Assembly: GCA_963920665.1 (NCBI GenBank)
Contig: OY987263.1
Span: 40,087,218-40,151,217, forward strand
Direction: 5' to 3'
Length of the DNA: 64,000 nucleotides
From: Straminergon stramineum
Lineage: Eukaryota > Streptophyta > Bryopsida > Hypnales > Calliergonaceae
The translations under genes were made by a program, and so were the position numbers. Below the pieces are notes generated by a model that was not told where the DNA came from, did not search any database, and saw only the letters and a list, made by a program, of their open reading frames with translations. Below are positions 12,450 to 24,209 of this stretch, piece by piece; the first letter of the stretch is position 1, and each line of letters opens with the position of its first letter.

Positions 12450-14730
12450 TGAAAGTTCTCCTCAATGATAGTTGGATAGTTCAATCATCTGTTAGTAGTG
12501 CAATAGTTCATTATCTTCTGTCTATTTAAAGCCTTGTGTTACTCTCATAAATCAAGTTGTTCAGTTGAAGTAAGGTAGAAGTATCTAAATGTGACACTTA
12601 TTTTGGATCTCTTGGTATGGGAAAAATGATGTGCGTGTGTTAGGAAATGGTTCAGGAAACTAACAAAATTGGTTTCAAATTTTTTCGAGCTTGTATGAAT
12701 ATTATACAAATTTTTGAAAAGTGCTTTGTAGATGCACCTACTATGGACACTAGACTAACACCAAAGTGGGCATGGAAACACCAAAAAGCAATAGTCTCTA
12801 AGGTAGAAGGCTCGAGAATGGCATATCTAAGGAAAAAAACAGGTGTGTGGAAGAAACTAGTTGGCCCATGATTTCTAATTTTTTTTAGTAGACAAAGGAA
12901 TGGAAAAGAAACAAACTGCAATTTAAATTGTAATTTTCTGATTTAGAATGAATTAGATACAATTTTCCAAAGCGAAGAGTCTGTTGGTTGCCATCGATGG
13001 TCATAGATGTTGGGAATAAAGAATTAACATGTGCCTTCGAAAAGAGCAAATCAATCCAGAAATAGATAAAATGGGTGCTCACTATGTTCAGGAAGGTTCC
13101 ATAATGTGGAAGAGAGTATCTTAAATCGAACTAGAGAAATTGTACCTTAGAAACTTATATTTATCATTTATTTTTTAATGTCATCTTGAATTCTGTCTAC
13201 ACAATTAAATGATGCATTCATGATTTATCTATCTCACATAATAGTAGTCCAAAAGGATTGCTCACTGCCCTAAAATCATGCACTTCCAGTCATATTTTCC
13301 TACCTCAAAAAATGGTTTCCATTTCAGCATCCATATACTCTGGACATGGGCCACCGCTATGGTCGCTCCAAAATACCCGCACCATTTAAGGACCTCGTCT
13401 TTTAAACTTCATTCAACTGCTTGTGATTGGTTGACTCTTGGAAGAGTGACAACTATTTGGAACTTGACTTGCCTACTTTGGGTCCACAAGCGTTCGCATT
13501 CAGGTCGTTTTTTAGGTGACTATGAACCACTTCTGTTCCATTTGAATGCTCCTATCTTGTGTAACTCTCTGTCACGATGGAGTGGATGTATTCTGGTGAA
13601 GTGTGAGGATGCTGTTAACCTTGAAGACTATTGAAGAACCTCGTTTTGGGATCAAGTGCTATAGTTTGCTTCAGGATTTCATTGCTTTTTGATATTGCAG
13701 TCTGTCACTATCATCCGGACGTTTGCTCCGTTATTAAATCGTTGTGTGCTCGCTCGAAGTTGGAGCTGAGGTGCAGACAAAGTGTTTAATTAGCGCAATA
13801 ATTCATATGTAGTACGCCTGCAACTGAAACTCCGTTTCCTGCACTGCAGAAAAAACTTCTGTTCCATTTTTCTTCAATTTGAACATTGTAAGCATGAGTA
13901 ATGAAGAAATGGCTGGCTTATTTTATGAAATGATGAAAAGAACTGAGTGGCTGAACAGCGGTTGGTGATGTGATTGCAAATGTGGGAAACACTCTTGATA
14001 CAAGATGTACAAATTACTTCAGACGTCTCCGCTGTCACTAAGTTTAGACATACCTACATGAGGACGTGAGCTTCAATGCCCGTGAAGGACAGCTCCACTG
14101 CTGGCATGAGCAGTGTACTGCCAAGGTACTCTAGCTGAAGTACAAAGAACGAAATGACAAAGCTAGTCATCCCAGGAAAAAGACATTCCAGCTTTCCATC
14201 TAGCTGGGCCCACGGTCTCAGGTGACTCATAGAAGCCAAATTCTCCATAACGAAGTTTGCATAACCTTGACCTGACATGTCAAAACTCTGGAAACCTCTT
14301 CGCCTGAAATTCTAGAATAATCGATAACATGCCCACAAATTTTCTACCCCAGATCGGAAACCGAACGGAAACAAGCCTCTTGTTTCAGCAGCAGTTGCCA
14401 CCTGTGAGTAAGATGGCGAAAAACTACAAGAACAAAAAAATCTCTCGTCGTCATCCTGTAGCCTTTGGTATCTTCCACCTTCCGAAAGCTCAGGATTCTT
14501 AACGCCTTGGGGATACCCTTCGTAAATGCTATGGAAGGAGTCGTACCGAAAACTCTACTCTGGGTGACAAAAAAAAAGAGGGGTTTATCTTGCCACCCAT
14601 GACATACAGTTCCAACAATCGCCGAGCTCTTCACTGACCACCATGACCTCACACTGAACTACCTTCATCCCCTGGTGTGAGGCACATGACCGGTTTCTCG
14701 TGTAGGCATATCTCAACATCCAAAAGCTCA
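12450..14730. other. Intergenic DNA and 3' flank of the NHL gene
   Basis: The part from 13300 to 14730 is less AT-rich and probably includes the 3' untranslated region of the LEA2/NHL gene. Open frames on both strands there have no recognisable family and look fortuitous. Confidence 0.4.
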
Positions 14731-15728
14731 TCACCGTATCCACTTGCAGGATTTCGAAAGGAGTTTAGCACCCTGGGGAGCTGAAGGGGGACTCGCCCTC
14801 AAATTGCACACTACTTGGACATGTATTGGTGGAATCACCCATGAACCGATTTGCAGAGCCGCCCCAACTTTCACTCTCGCAAATAGAGGAATGTCATTGT
14901 TCCCAATCGCAGCCTGCAGCTCCTTCCCTTGATTCTCAGACAAAGGGGAACTTGAGGCATTCAGGTCAGCCACCACGAGAGAATTCGTCTTCTTCCCTTG
15001 GTAGAAAGGTGGAACAGAACTGTGCGCAAATTGCGTGCCATTGTAGGAGACCTCGACGCTCACATCTTTGAAGTGAATCCCAAACTTCTCATTCGGATTC
15101 TCCACCTGAGAGAACATCCATTACATAGCCATTGTCATTTGCATTGGCAACGTTACCCGTCTGACTTATCAGAAACCCGTAACCCTAAAAACGCTTCAGC
15201 AACCCTAAACATTACTACTGCTTGTGCAACTACTTTACGGCTCTCGGGAACTTGCAATGGCCTTACCTGGATAGTGAAATTGATCTTGGCGTTCAGAACC
15301 GGGTTTTGCAGATCCTCCAGTGAAGTGATGGCTCCCCCCGCTCGGTTGGTCACGTTGAACTTGGTGATGGCCACGTTGGTGATGCTGGCCTTTGGAAGCT
15401 TGGGTTGAAATGCAACGTAGAAAATCAAGATGGTGAGCCCTGAAAGAATGATGAGGATGACGAGGAAGGAGAAGAAGACAGAGAGGCAGTAGCAGAGTGA
15501 GCCCGGGTAGGAGGATCTTCGCCGTGGTCTGCCGTAAGTAGCGGGAGGCGGCAATGGAGCCTCCGGGTAGCCACCCGTTTTGTGCCATCCCATGGGGCCT
15601 GAGGATTCCTTCCTCGGAGCTTTGGAGGGCGTGCCTGAAGCCACGGAGAAAGAAGGGGTGGGGTGCACTTTGTCGCCGTTTTGGTGCCTCATCGTCCGGT
15701 TCAGCTTAAATTGGTCCAGCAAACCCAT
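14731..15728 (-). CDS. NDR1/HIN1-like LEA2-domain membrane protein
   Basis: Two exons, 15728-15267 and 15105-14731, joined by a phase-0 GT-AG intron, give 278 residues. The order is a basic, Pro/Ser-rich cytosolic N-terminus (1-79), one hydrophobic segment (about 83-107), then an LEA2/WHY-type domain with the post-membrane block FQPKLPKASITNV, the NPN motif (157-159) and YNGTQ (175-179). Family members are single-pass proteins of the plasma membrane linked to pathogen response, abiotic stress and wall-membrane contact. The C-terminus is Cys/Lys-rich (SKSCKWIR). An AG acceptor lies eight bases upstream of the ATG, hinting at an intron in the 5' leader. The start is the first Met, upstream of the proline-rich stretch. 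Confidence 0.88.
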
Positions 15729-17200
15729 TTCAACTCTGCAAATCCAAAACTCTTCAAGTGAGAATAACGTACAGTACAGTATTTAGAAAAGATGTACAGT
15801 ATGGGAGGCTTGTGTGTCTTTCTACACTATCATTGACACAACAATATTCGTGTTACGGAGACTCTGAATGCATGGGCAACCTTGCATTCAAGATTCTCTA
15901 CTGTAAATGGAGCCTTCATTCATGGGAAGGGAGGGTCCCATCATAGAGATTCAAGAACGTTAGGTGAGTGGTTGATAACGCCTTGACCTCTTCAGGAAGA
16001 TACTATGAAAGAATCACTGAATAGCAAGAAACGGAAGACAGTACATGCACAGAAGCATCACAATAAGATTCGGTTGGGGCCGGGGAGAGAACACTGCAAC
16101 CAACAATGTCCTGGTCCTGATTCGACCCTGTTCTCTACTCAACTCCTTACCGTTGAAATTCTCAGCAAGTAACATGACTGGTCATGAACTTCACTACAGC
16201 AACTGATCTTCTGACGGAGATAGGGTTGGTCTATCATGATTCTTCGAAGGGGTCTACAACCTCCCACATTGAAATTGCAGGACAGATTCATATGGAGTGA
16301 ATATGATTTGTACAGATTTAGCTCTTGTACTCCAAGAGATCAATCCCACGCTCTACAGTGATCTCCCCCAAATCATCTCCTATACATGCTAAGTAAAGCA
16401 AGTCTTGTTCTCTACCTTGAAGGTCGTAAAATGAGAAGAGTTCGAGGATTAAAGAATGACACCACAAAAACAAAATAGTCTTACCACAGCGTCGGGGATA
16501 CATTATGAATCACCATGATCAACATTCATACGCTCTACCATCAATCTAATCAATGCGGAGCTCCAAAATTTCAAAGACAAATGAGGGAGGAAGGACTCCA
16601 GAAGCTCAAACTTTCTATCAACATTATCATGCACCAACCTCAACCATCACCAGTAAGTACCGTGACACATTCGAGAGAGACAGCCCATATCAGAGTGTGA
16701 AACCATATACTGAACAGATTTCTCAATCAAATTGAAATTTCGGAAAAGAAAGAAGTCTGACCTTACGAAGCAGCTGACACTGAACGCCCAGTAGCAGAGT
16801 CCGTTGCGAAGAAAGTGAGCTCAAGATTCTCAGGAGAAAATGTGCAGAATGAGCAATTGGAATTAGCAAGATGAGGAGGCAGCATTATATGGACAGAATT
16901 CCACTGGCAATTGGGCAGACTCTGAGCGCTGGAGAATAGGGCGAGCGGATCGAAGGTCTACGAGTATGGCCATAGATTTTATGGCTGCCACAGCTTCACC
17001 GCCAACGGACACTGAAGAGGTCTAACGGCTATTGGATGAATGTTTCTTGTCGGTGTGGTTTGGATGAATAAACGAAACGGTCGGAACTGAACTGAAGGGT
17101 TCAGTTGATGAGTGCTGAAATGCGGATGAATGAACTCCCAGGAGATCAGTTGCAGTGTGTCTGTTTGTTTTTTCACGTGAAATCGATGATAAAGTTACTT
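15729..17200. promoter_or_regulatory. 5' leader and promoter region of the NHL gene
   Basis: Mixed-composition DNA upstream of the minus-strand start. No convincing coding exon was seen. TTTGCAG followed by AGTTGAAATG next to the start codon could be a leader-intron acceptor. No TATA box or start site could be fixed. Confidence 0.35.
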
Positions 17201-18619
17201 TTAATTATTGACCAATTGATGTCTCTTGTGTTAACCTGTAACGTCGAAATCGAATTGTATTCATATTTTTATTTTATTTAGGCGTATATTGTATCTTTGA
17301 ACTACTGTGTTTCTTATTTCAAATAAATCAAATTAGTTCAAAAGAAAGGTCATTATTTAAAGATTCAAGAATTGCTTGGATGAATGAGAATATATGTGGA
17401 AGAAATATTGGCTTAAAGCACTTTGTTCATCATCCAAAATATGTATGTTGGAGTGCTTAAGGATAAATGCAAACAATGTCATGATTTCATCTATCAAATT
17501 CTCCTCCATATACAATTTTTTGTTCTTCCTTGTTTGAGAATGTAAGGAGAGGTAATCTTGGTATAACATCCTTTTTTTCTAGTCTACAAAATAATTGACC
17601 TAGCCATAACATAAAAAATTGATATTGAATTTCATTAAATTAGCACAATTTCTTCAAAATAGTAAGGTGAACCTTCAAGATTGAAGTCAAGGAAATTACA
17701 CCAAGAGGGGCAAAAAAGAGACGAGGTAGAAATCCTAGCAAAGTAATATACAATGCTGTGAATGAAATGCATTTGCTTAGCTATCTATATAGCAAACTAA
17801 TATAAATGTTAAAAAGGCACATAGAATACCACCAATTTAATGGAATTGTCGGTTCCTTTGTTGGTAGCATTCAAGAAAATGAAGTTCAACTTTGCAATTG
17901 TTGCCTCCATTATAGTCAACTAAGGATTTGACATCCTTGAATTTCTTCCCATCAAAATCAACATTTTCCTACTGATAAGATATAAGCCCTACATTTCTTT
18001 TTGTCTTTTGAGCAAAGCATTTCCAATGCTTTGAAGGTGATTGGTATTGTATATGTAAATTTGAAGTTGTTTAATTAGGTAAGGGATTCATTTAAATGGG
18101 TCCTACATTTAGATTAATTTTGCAAATAACTAAAGCAAAATTTGAAGCTTGTCTAAAATTTTCTTAATTTGCAAACCAATATTTGAAAAAAAATAAAAAT
18201 TATTTGAAGATCTTCTATTCATTTTGAAATCTAAAATGCTAAAATTAAATAATTTCCAAATAATTTGAAAATTAAAAAATGACATGTTGACTACTCAAAT
18301 TTTCAAAATTAAATCATTTCAACACACAAGTGTTGAAATTAACCTATGGAGTAAGGGAATCAAAGAAAAACAAATCTAGATATAGTCCCAACATCAATAA
18401 GAATGAAAAATTTGTTGTGCATAGTTATATTTACTATGCCATAGTATTGTGTTAGTAACCAATATGGAGGGGCTAGTAAACTATCAATGTAGCCACATGC
18501 CTGTGACTCACAAGATTCATGATGCTGTTTTTGCAACATAACGGCAAATAAAAGCTTTTTTAGCAAAAAATTTGGTCAACTTGGTTTTCAATTTTCAATG
18601 AAAAAAAAGACACATCAGA
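17201..18619. other. AT-rich intergenic DNA
   Basis: Nothing recognisable. Confidence 0.4.
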
Positions 18620-18890
18620 GGTAGTCAAAGCAAAAACACATAGCTCCCATTGTTGTCCCTAGGGGGGGGGACTATTCTTGTCCATTTGGATTTTAATGTG
18701 GTTCTTTGAACTCCCTACACACATGCAATGGTAATCCAAAAGTGTGCCTTCAAATTGTGGAATAATGAATGAACCTATTGCCATGTGTCTAAATTGCATG
18801 ATGGTATTCTTTGAAGTTCTCAACCCAATTCCAACCTTTCCGACCTCAATTCCACACTACAAAAGTCATAATGCAACTCTTGATAATTTG
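18620..18890 (+). repeat. Dispersed repeat family F, copy 1
   Basis: Parallel to 62200-62480: GGGGGACTATTCTTG, GAATAATGAATGAACC and TTGCCATG occur in the same order and spacing in both. A run of nine G begins at 18662. The function is unknown. Confidence 0.65.
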
Positions 18891-19316
18891 CACGACTTAA
18901 AATGCAATACAATGCAATTAGGTACAAAAATAGGGGTCACCATTTGGCTAAGGATGATTTTGGGTATGCATACTTTACAAACATAACCTCTATTTCAACC
19001 ATGCACAATCAAGTGCTTGTGAAGGGCATCCCCAATTCCCCAAGTTATGGAAAAGAACATGCCTCTCATCCAAAGAGAAATTGTCATAGGCTTCATCAAG
19101 GTTATGGACATTGTAACACTAAAACAGCTGTATGGGAATTTGACTCTTCTTATTCAAGGGGTGATTGCCATATGTATAGAAATGGGCTCCATTTCCAATG
19201 TTACGATAGGACAACAATCTTTGAGTATTTCAAGCAACATAAACTTCAATCCAACATTCTTTGAAAGAGCATGGGTCTGAGATTATGAACCTATGGAATG
19301 GGATGAAAAAGCATAG

Positions 19317-19567
19317 TTTAACCCTTGAGCGCCCCAATGCCTCAAATATGACCTCCCAAAAATGAAAGGTTGACATGTTTGACTATTATAATCTTTTCAA
19401 CAGTATGGTGAAATCATTTGTCCTTTCCCCCACAACTCCAGGTATGTCACCACTACCAATTGGTATGGTCAATTTATGTGGATCTTGTTTTGGGTGACAA
19501 TTTGATTAGAATGAGTTGAGAAGGGTCTGGATTTTGGTAAACATGCTCTGGGCACTCAGGGGTTAAA
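19317..19567. mobile_element. Short TIR element, family D-like
   Basis: The left end TTTAACCCTTGAGCGCCCC and the reverse complement of the right end TTTAACCCCTGAGTGCCC form imperfect inverted repeats around 251 bp. The TTAA at each end suggests insertion at TA or TTA-type targets, as in Tourist/Stowaway-like MITEs. There is no coding region. Confidence 0.7.
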
Positions 19568-21679
19568 CTTGGTTTCATAGATAAGCTCTAGTTATCAATC
19601 CTACAAGTTGACCATGATCAGATATTGGAAAGTTTTTCAGAACTCCATGTGACAAAAGCAACATTTCCACATGGAATTTCAAACATCCCCTTTCTTCAAG
19701 GGGAATCGAATTTGTGTGTCAATGCGAAAGCATATTTAGAGACAGGAAATCACAAGAGGATTTTGAAGCCACGAGAAGTACTGAGGGAGTTGCTGATCTG
19801 TATCCCTGATTTCCCAAAAGGAAGCTCAACAAACCTTTCATTTGAGAATGAACAACTAAGCACACCTTCTGCAAGCTGGAACTTCCCCAAAGAGAACCTA
19901 ACGAGAGCACATGTAGTCAAAATGTGATGAACGTCTCTGGAGAGATCAGGTTATGCGTAGAAAATTTGGATGCTGATTTGATCGTTGACACTGAAAGTCT
20001 GCACATATTGCAAAAGGAGTGCTCACGATTGATTGTATTCGGCAAAAGCAATCCTCTCTTTGGTAGCACCATGTTCACGAAAAACACATAATTATGCTTG
20101 CTGAAGAGAAGTTCAAAGAGGACTTACTAATCAAATCCTAACAAGACCTAACTGTCGTCATTCCAGCAGTTTTAATTGGAGACCAGGTTAACCTAATCAA
20201 AAGTCTCCGGAAACGGCTTCTTCTCTTTGGCCTAGTACTTTCCATAGAAATGTTTGGAATAATTTCTCTACCTTTCGTAGAAATGTTTGGCCTGATTCTC
20301 TACCTTCCGTTGAAATTGTGTGGCGTACCTTCTCTGCCCTCTGTAGAAATGTTTGGACTACAGATTTCTACTCTACAGATTTCAAAAATGTGAGCACTGA
20401 TTAGCAAAGATCTTGCTGCTGCTGCTGCTGGAATGGTAGTCTCTGAAGAGAAATAAGCCTGACATTCAATGTCCACACAAATTCCAATACAAGGATCGAT
20501 CAAACAATTTGGATTTGAGCAAAGGCTATCAATTTCGACATTGATCTGCACCGAACGTACTCTCAAGGATTTCCACCTTCTCCAAACGCATACCAAGCTA
20601 ACATAGAAAATCAAGTACCATATCAACCTCTACGCGCAGTCAAGCTTACAAGGTGCATGCTGCTCATGATCATCTTCACTCTACAACAAAATAGTCATAT
20701 GTCGTGAAACCAGATAAAGCTTTCTAGAATTTGACCGTATCTCAAAAAATATACAGAACAGTGGGGAGGAAATAGAGAAGTGTCGCATGGCAAGAATAAG
20801 TACTTACAATCAATCAACAAGGCGACCACATAGACAGCAGAGAGGCACTCCAATTATGCAGAAGTGATGCTGCCGAGTCCCGCAAGAAGAATTTCTATGT
20901 TACGAATACGTTACCTGCACGAAACCAATTGAACAATTAACAAAAGTTTCTCGATTTGCTCAAGCTGAAAGATGGTCGAGCAAAAACATGCCCGTGCAAA
21001 ATCTCACTCAATGAACTCCTAATACATCCCCCAAACCCCGAAGGATGATGCAGAAAGAGCGTGACGTTTTCTGAGCAAGAAGCAGTTGTCCATTGTACCT
21101 GCTACTGTGATGCCTTCAAACACTCCTCCCCACGAAACTGTTGTGCGAAAGGCAAGACAATCTACTCAGAAATGTTGAAGGATGGATCACTTGGGCCTCA
21201 ACGAGCACTGGAAATCAATTCCAGCGCACTTGTGACACCTCTCCGACTCCCATAGACCTAGTGATACCGACTTCTACAGTGAAAACGCTCTCGTACTGAG
21301 CATGTTCATGACATTACTAACCAGCTCTGGGGGTGCTTTTGCTTCCCCAGAAAGCGGGAGCCCCCATCTTTGAAACTTCCTAGGCAGCCAGTGACATTAG
21401 CGTTGCAGCTTCCCAGCCAGCCAATGACTATGTGTACATTAAACTCCCAGGTATTGAGGGAGGGATTATCCCAATTTCCAATGGGTAAGTTTTAGGCTGG
21501 TTATTTTCCATAGTACAAGAAATTAGGCAAGCTTTACCCAATTAAAGTTAATTTTCACAATTTTGTTCTCAACTGTGGTTAGTGCACCTGACTCAAAACT
21601 TGTCCCTAAAGTCAATATCACATCCTCCAGTAGTACCGTGATTTTGTTGAAAAATTATCTTTAATTCCTAGAAGGATGT
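19568..21679. other. Low-repeat patch holding a gene relic
   Basis: This stretch is less AT-rich than its surroundings and looks like former genic DNA. The only recognisable part is the RING-tail fragment at 20140-20380. An open frame at 19625-19927 (plus, 100 residues) matches no family I know. A stretch near 20945-21040 resembles 26300-26400, beyond the kinase gene. Confidence 0.4.
20140..20380 (-). pseudogene. Decayed partial duplicate of the ubiquitin-RING gene tail
   Basis: The minus strand aligns with about 43110-43350 of the ubiquitin-RING gene: the CRV-IC end of the RING, the 33-bp repeats encoding NISTEGREG-like units, then a segment like [10 protein letters not shown] and a short 3' flank. 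The second repeat unit carries a one-base gain and a one-base loss that put a TAG in frame; later units return to frame. The RING upstream of CRV is not conserved and no ubiquitin domain lies nearby. The minus open frame reaching 20626 adds Cys-rich text (LCSNPNC, DIECQAY) that may be a worn form of the Cys-rich region. Confidence 0.72.
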
Positions 21680-22446
21680 AAGGTAGAGGTAGCTATTTTG
21701 GACAACCCCTTGTGATGGCTTTATAGGGTGACCTATTGTGGACAACAATTACATGCATTGGTCATTGAAAAAGACTATCGGTTGGTACATTCTCATCCAC
21801 TCATCTCTCGTCCCTCTTTGATGAAGGAAAAATACCAAAGCTAATTGTAATAGGTGAGTCTATGAGACCAGAATGGATTTGAATGAAAAACCCACATTTA
21901 CATTAGAGGTAGTCACAGTTCCTCCACTATCAAAATTTTCCTTGGAGAATGAGATGTAATAGGAACCAATGGGAAGCATTTGCGGGTGAAGGAAGTGTGA
22001 CACCCCTTATTTGTTTAGACGATGAGATGTGGAGAATGAGATGTGGAGAATTGATGGGAGCCAATGGGGAGCCATAACGTAGTCCAAAGTGGAATATTCT
22101 TCTTGGAAGAATTTTCTATGCATCCATTCTTCTCCTCCGGAAGAAAAGAATGGATGAATACAAAATTTCTTCCAAGAAAAATATTCCTTTTCACAACGCA
22201 TGTGGATAGCCAACCGCTAACAAGCCTGTCCCCATTCTCCACAGAAAATGTAGAGGATAGAGGAATTGTGACTACCCCTATTGAATAAAATATTCATTCT
22301 TGAGAAAAAAAATTCCATTTTTTCCCATTCATCCTCATCCTTGTTTTTGCACACATTGAGCTCAATTTCTCAACGAATTCCCAATATCCTACATACTACC
22401 TCTACCTTATGCTTAAGTTATCCGTTATAGGTACCTCTACCTTATT
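21680..22446. mobile_element. Foldback element with a long internal hairpin
   Basis: Outer arms: AAGGTAGAGGTAG near 21680 against CTACCTCTACCTT at about 22396, with a second ACCTCTACCTTAT at about 22433. Inner arms: GTAGTCACAGTTCCTC near 21910 against GAGGAATTGTGACTACC near 22260. The centre is the near-perfect palindrome at 22091-22187. There is no coding region; open frames on both strands mirror each other because of the symmetry. Confidence 0.7.
22091..22187. repeat. Near-perfect palindrome, about 48-bp arms
   Basis: The left arm 22091-22138 begins GGAATATTCTTCTTGGAAGA and the right arm 22139-22187 is its reverse complement with a few changes and one gap. There is essentially no loop. 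A transcript would form a stem of about 48 bp. Confidence 0.9.
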
Positions 22447-22449
22447 CTG

Positions 22450-24209
22450 GGGTGTTTTGGTTACTAATGTACTATATGTTGCGCCAGTGGGAAACTGTGA
22501 AAGTGAGCTCCGCCCGTTTCTGAAAGGAAGAAGCTCCCCTGGGTCGTCAGCGATCGCCGACAAATTTTTGCAGTCAGTCCCCAGCAATCTTCAACAAGCC
22601 TACAGGCACAAGAAAGTTTCTAATCCGATGGCAATGTTGAGTTTCTTTCCAGTCCTGCACAAATGAAGCGCGAACCAGGCGTTGCGAAAATCTTCAAGCG
22701 ATTCGCAATTCATACAGTTAAGCCAAGTTCTTGCGATTTAGGTTTAAGTGTCCACTTGATCTGCATCAATTGGTCTTGCACTTGGAATTGCTTCTGTCTC
22801 GTGTTGTACCCACCTACCGGAATTGCTTCTGTCGGTTCGTTTGGGGTTACAGAATCTTTCGCATTGTGCTCGACACCTCGTAATTGGGGATCGACCGACC
22901 GTTGGACAGTTTGATTTCACCTGTTGTTCAGTTTAGAGTTCGAATGGTAAGCCTGGCGCTAGCTTCCGTGCGGAATTGAATCTCGATGTTATCATTTGAG
23001 AGGCGGTGAGAGGCGGTGTGCAAGTAATTTTGGTCTATTACTGACATCTTGTCGAGTCTATGTCGGAGAAGGATTTTTAGTGTTGGGAGGGGGCTTAGAA
23101 TTTTGAAGTGTTAGTGCCCATTTCGAATCATAGTCAGCCTGGTTAAAGTAGCCCCGTTTCTAGAGGTAAATGGCCGGAAATGTTACTGCAAGCATCCTTC
23201 TGGCGGCACCCATAGCTCTTGTTCAGTCAGAATTGTAGGTTTTGTTTCATTTTGTAGTCTGGGTGCAGAGTTTTCAGGCTCGAAGGGCCTGAATATTTGT
23301 GAACACCAGACTCTCCAATTGCTTAGGACGTGACATCGTGGAGCTCTACCTTGGCTGTTAAGGTAGAGAACCTATATCCTATGGCTCCAAATGCTTTTTT
23401 AGAATGGATTTTCGTTTTGTTGTTGATCTTGTCAACATTTTTAAGAGCATTCCTATTCACTGAAATATATATCATTTCAATACCTCATGAATTGTTGAAG
23501 TTTGAAGCAGTAGGGTTCCAATCACGATCCCTAACTAGCCTTGAACTATGAGTATTGCGTCTCTGGTGTTTCTCGTAGAAGCATCTTTGACTGGGATAGA
23601 ACTTAGATCGAAGTGAGTCTTGATTCTTACACTTGTGTTTAGATGACAGAACCTGCTTTGAAAATGGATGACTTTTCTCACTCACAGGAAAAGGAGCCCT
23701 ATGCAAATGGTTCCCGGCCTTAGCTTTAGAAAGAGTGGACCGATACACCACTGACTTGGTTTAGACGGATAGAACTCTTTCATTTTAAAAACTGTACAGA
23801 CGCGCTCTTGACGATGAACTCATGAGGATTAGAGAGGCGACTTCAAAGTAATTTTGGTGTATCACAACATTGTGAGGTTAGGAATCTCGAACAGTCGTAG
23901 CTGGTATGCCATTTCCTTCCTCCTAATAAGGTCTATTTTTATTCGATGATGACTATGCTTGCTTGCTTGTTGACACTATTACGAGAGTTTTTGACTAAGA
24001 GCTGATGCTGCCGAGTTCATCAGCTAGGTACTCACAGTCGTTGTTTTTATTCCCAGGACAAACTTATTCATGACCGCGTCGGCTTTCTACTTTCCAGACG
24101 ACCTTGAGAATGTTTTAAAGTTGAGAGGCTCTACGTATGAATCTAGAGGAGTATAGAACGAAGACGAATTCAAGCATCTTATGCAAGGGTTTCGTTTTTC
24201 ACAAGAGCG
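22450..24209 (+). promoter_or_regulatory. Upstream region and probable leader of the kinase gene
   Basis: Less AT-rich DNA before the kinase start. A pyrimidine tract plus CAG at 24056 is a good acceptor, and GGTAAG near 22946 is one possible donor for a leader intron, but the transcription start is not visible. No supported coding exon lies here apart from the short upstream ORF. Confidence 0.35.
24070..24156 (+). CDS. Possible upstream ORF of the kinase mRNA (28 codons)
   Basis: ATG at 24070 opens a 28-residue frame (starting MTASAFYFPDD) that stops at 24154-24156, 53 bases before the kinase ATG and out of frame with it. If the mRNA starts upstream, scanning ribosomes meet this ATG first, which would tend to lower kinase translation. 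Transcript limits are unknown. Confidence 0.35.
   Translation: MTASAFYFPDDLENVLKLRGSTYESRGV

Noticed and set aside
13278..13634. 118-codon open frame on plus
   Set aside because: No domain, no splice partners, and it lies in the probable 3' flank of the NHL gene.
14344..14652. 102-codon open frame on minus downstream of the NHL gene
   Set aside because: No recognised family and probably in the 3' untranslated region; a continuation of the NHL protein is excluded by the stop at 14731.
19625..19927. 100-codon open frame on plus
   Set aside because: Not recognised, single frame without supporting splice sites or neighbours; noted only as part of the relic region.
22007..22288. Overlapping open frames of 68-75 codons on both strands
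   Set aside because: They arise from the mirror symmetry of the foldback element and have no codon bias or known domain.
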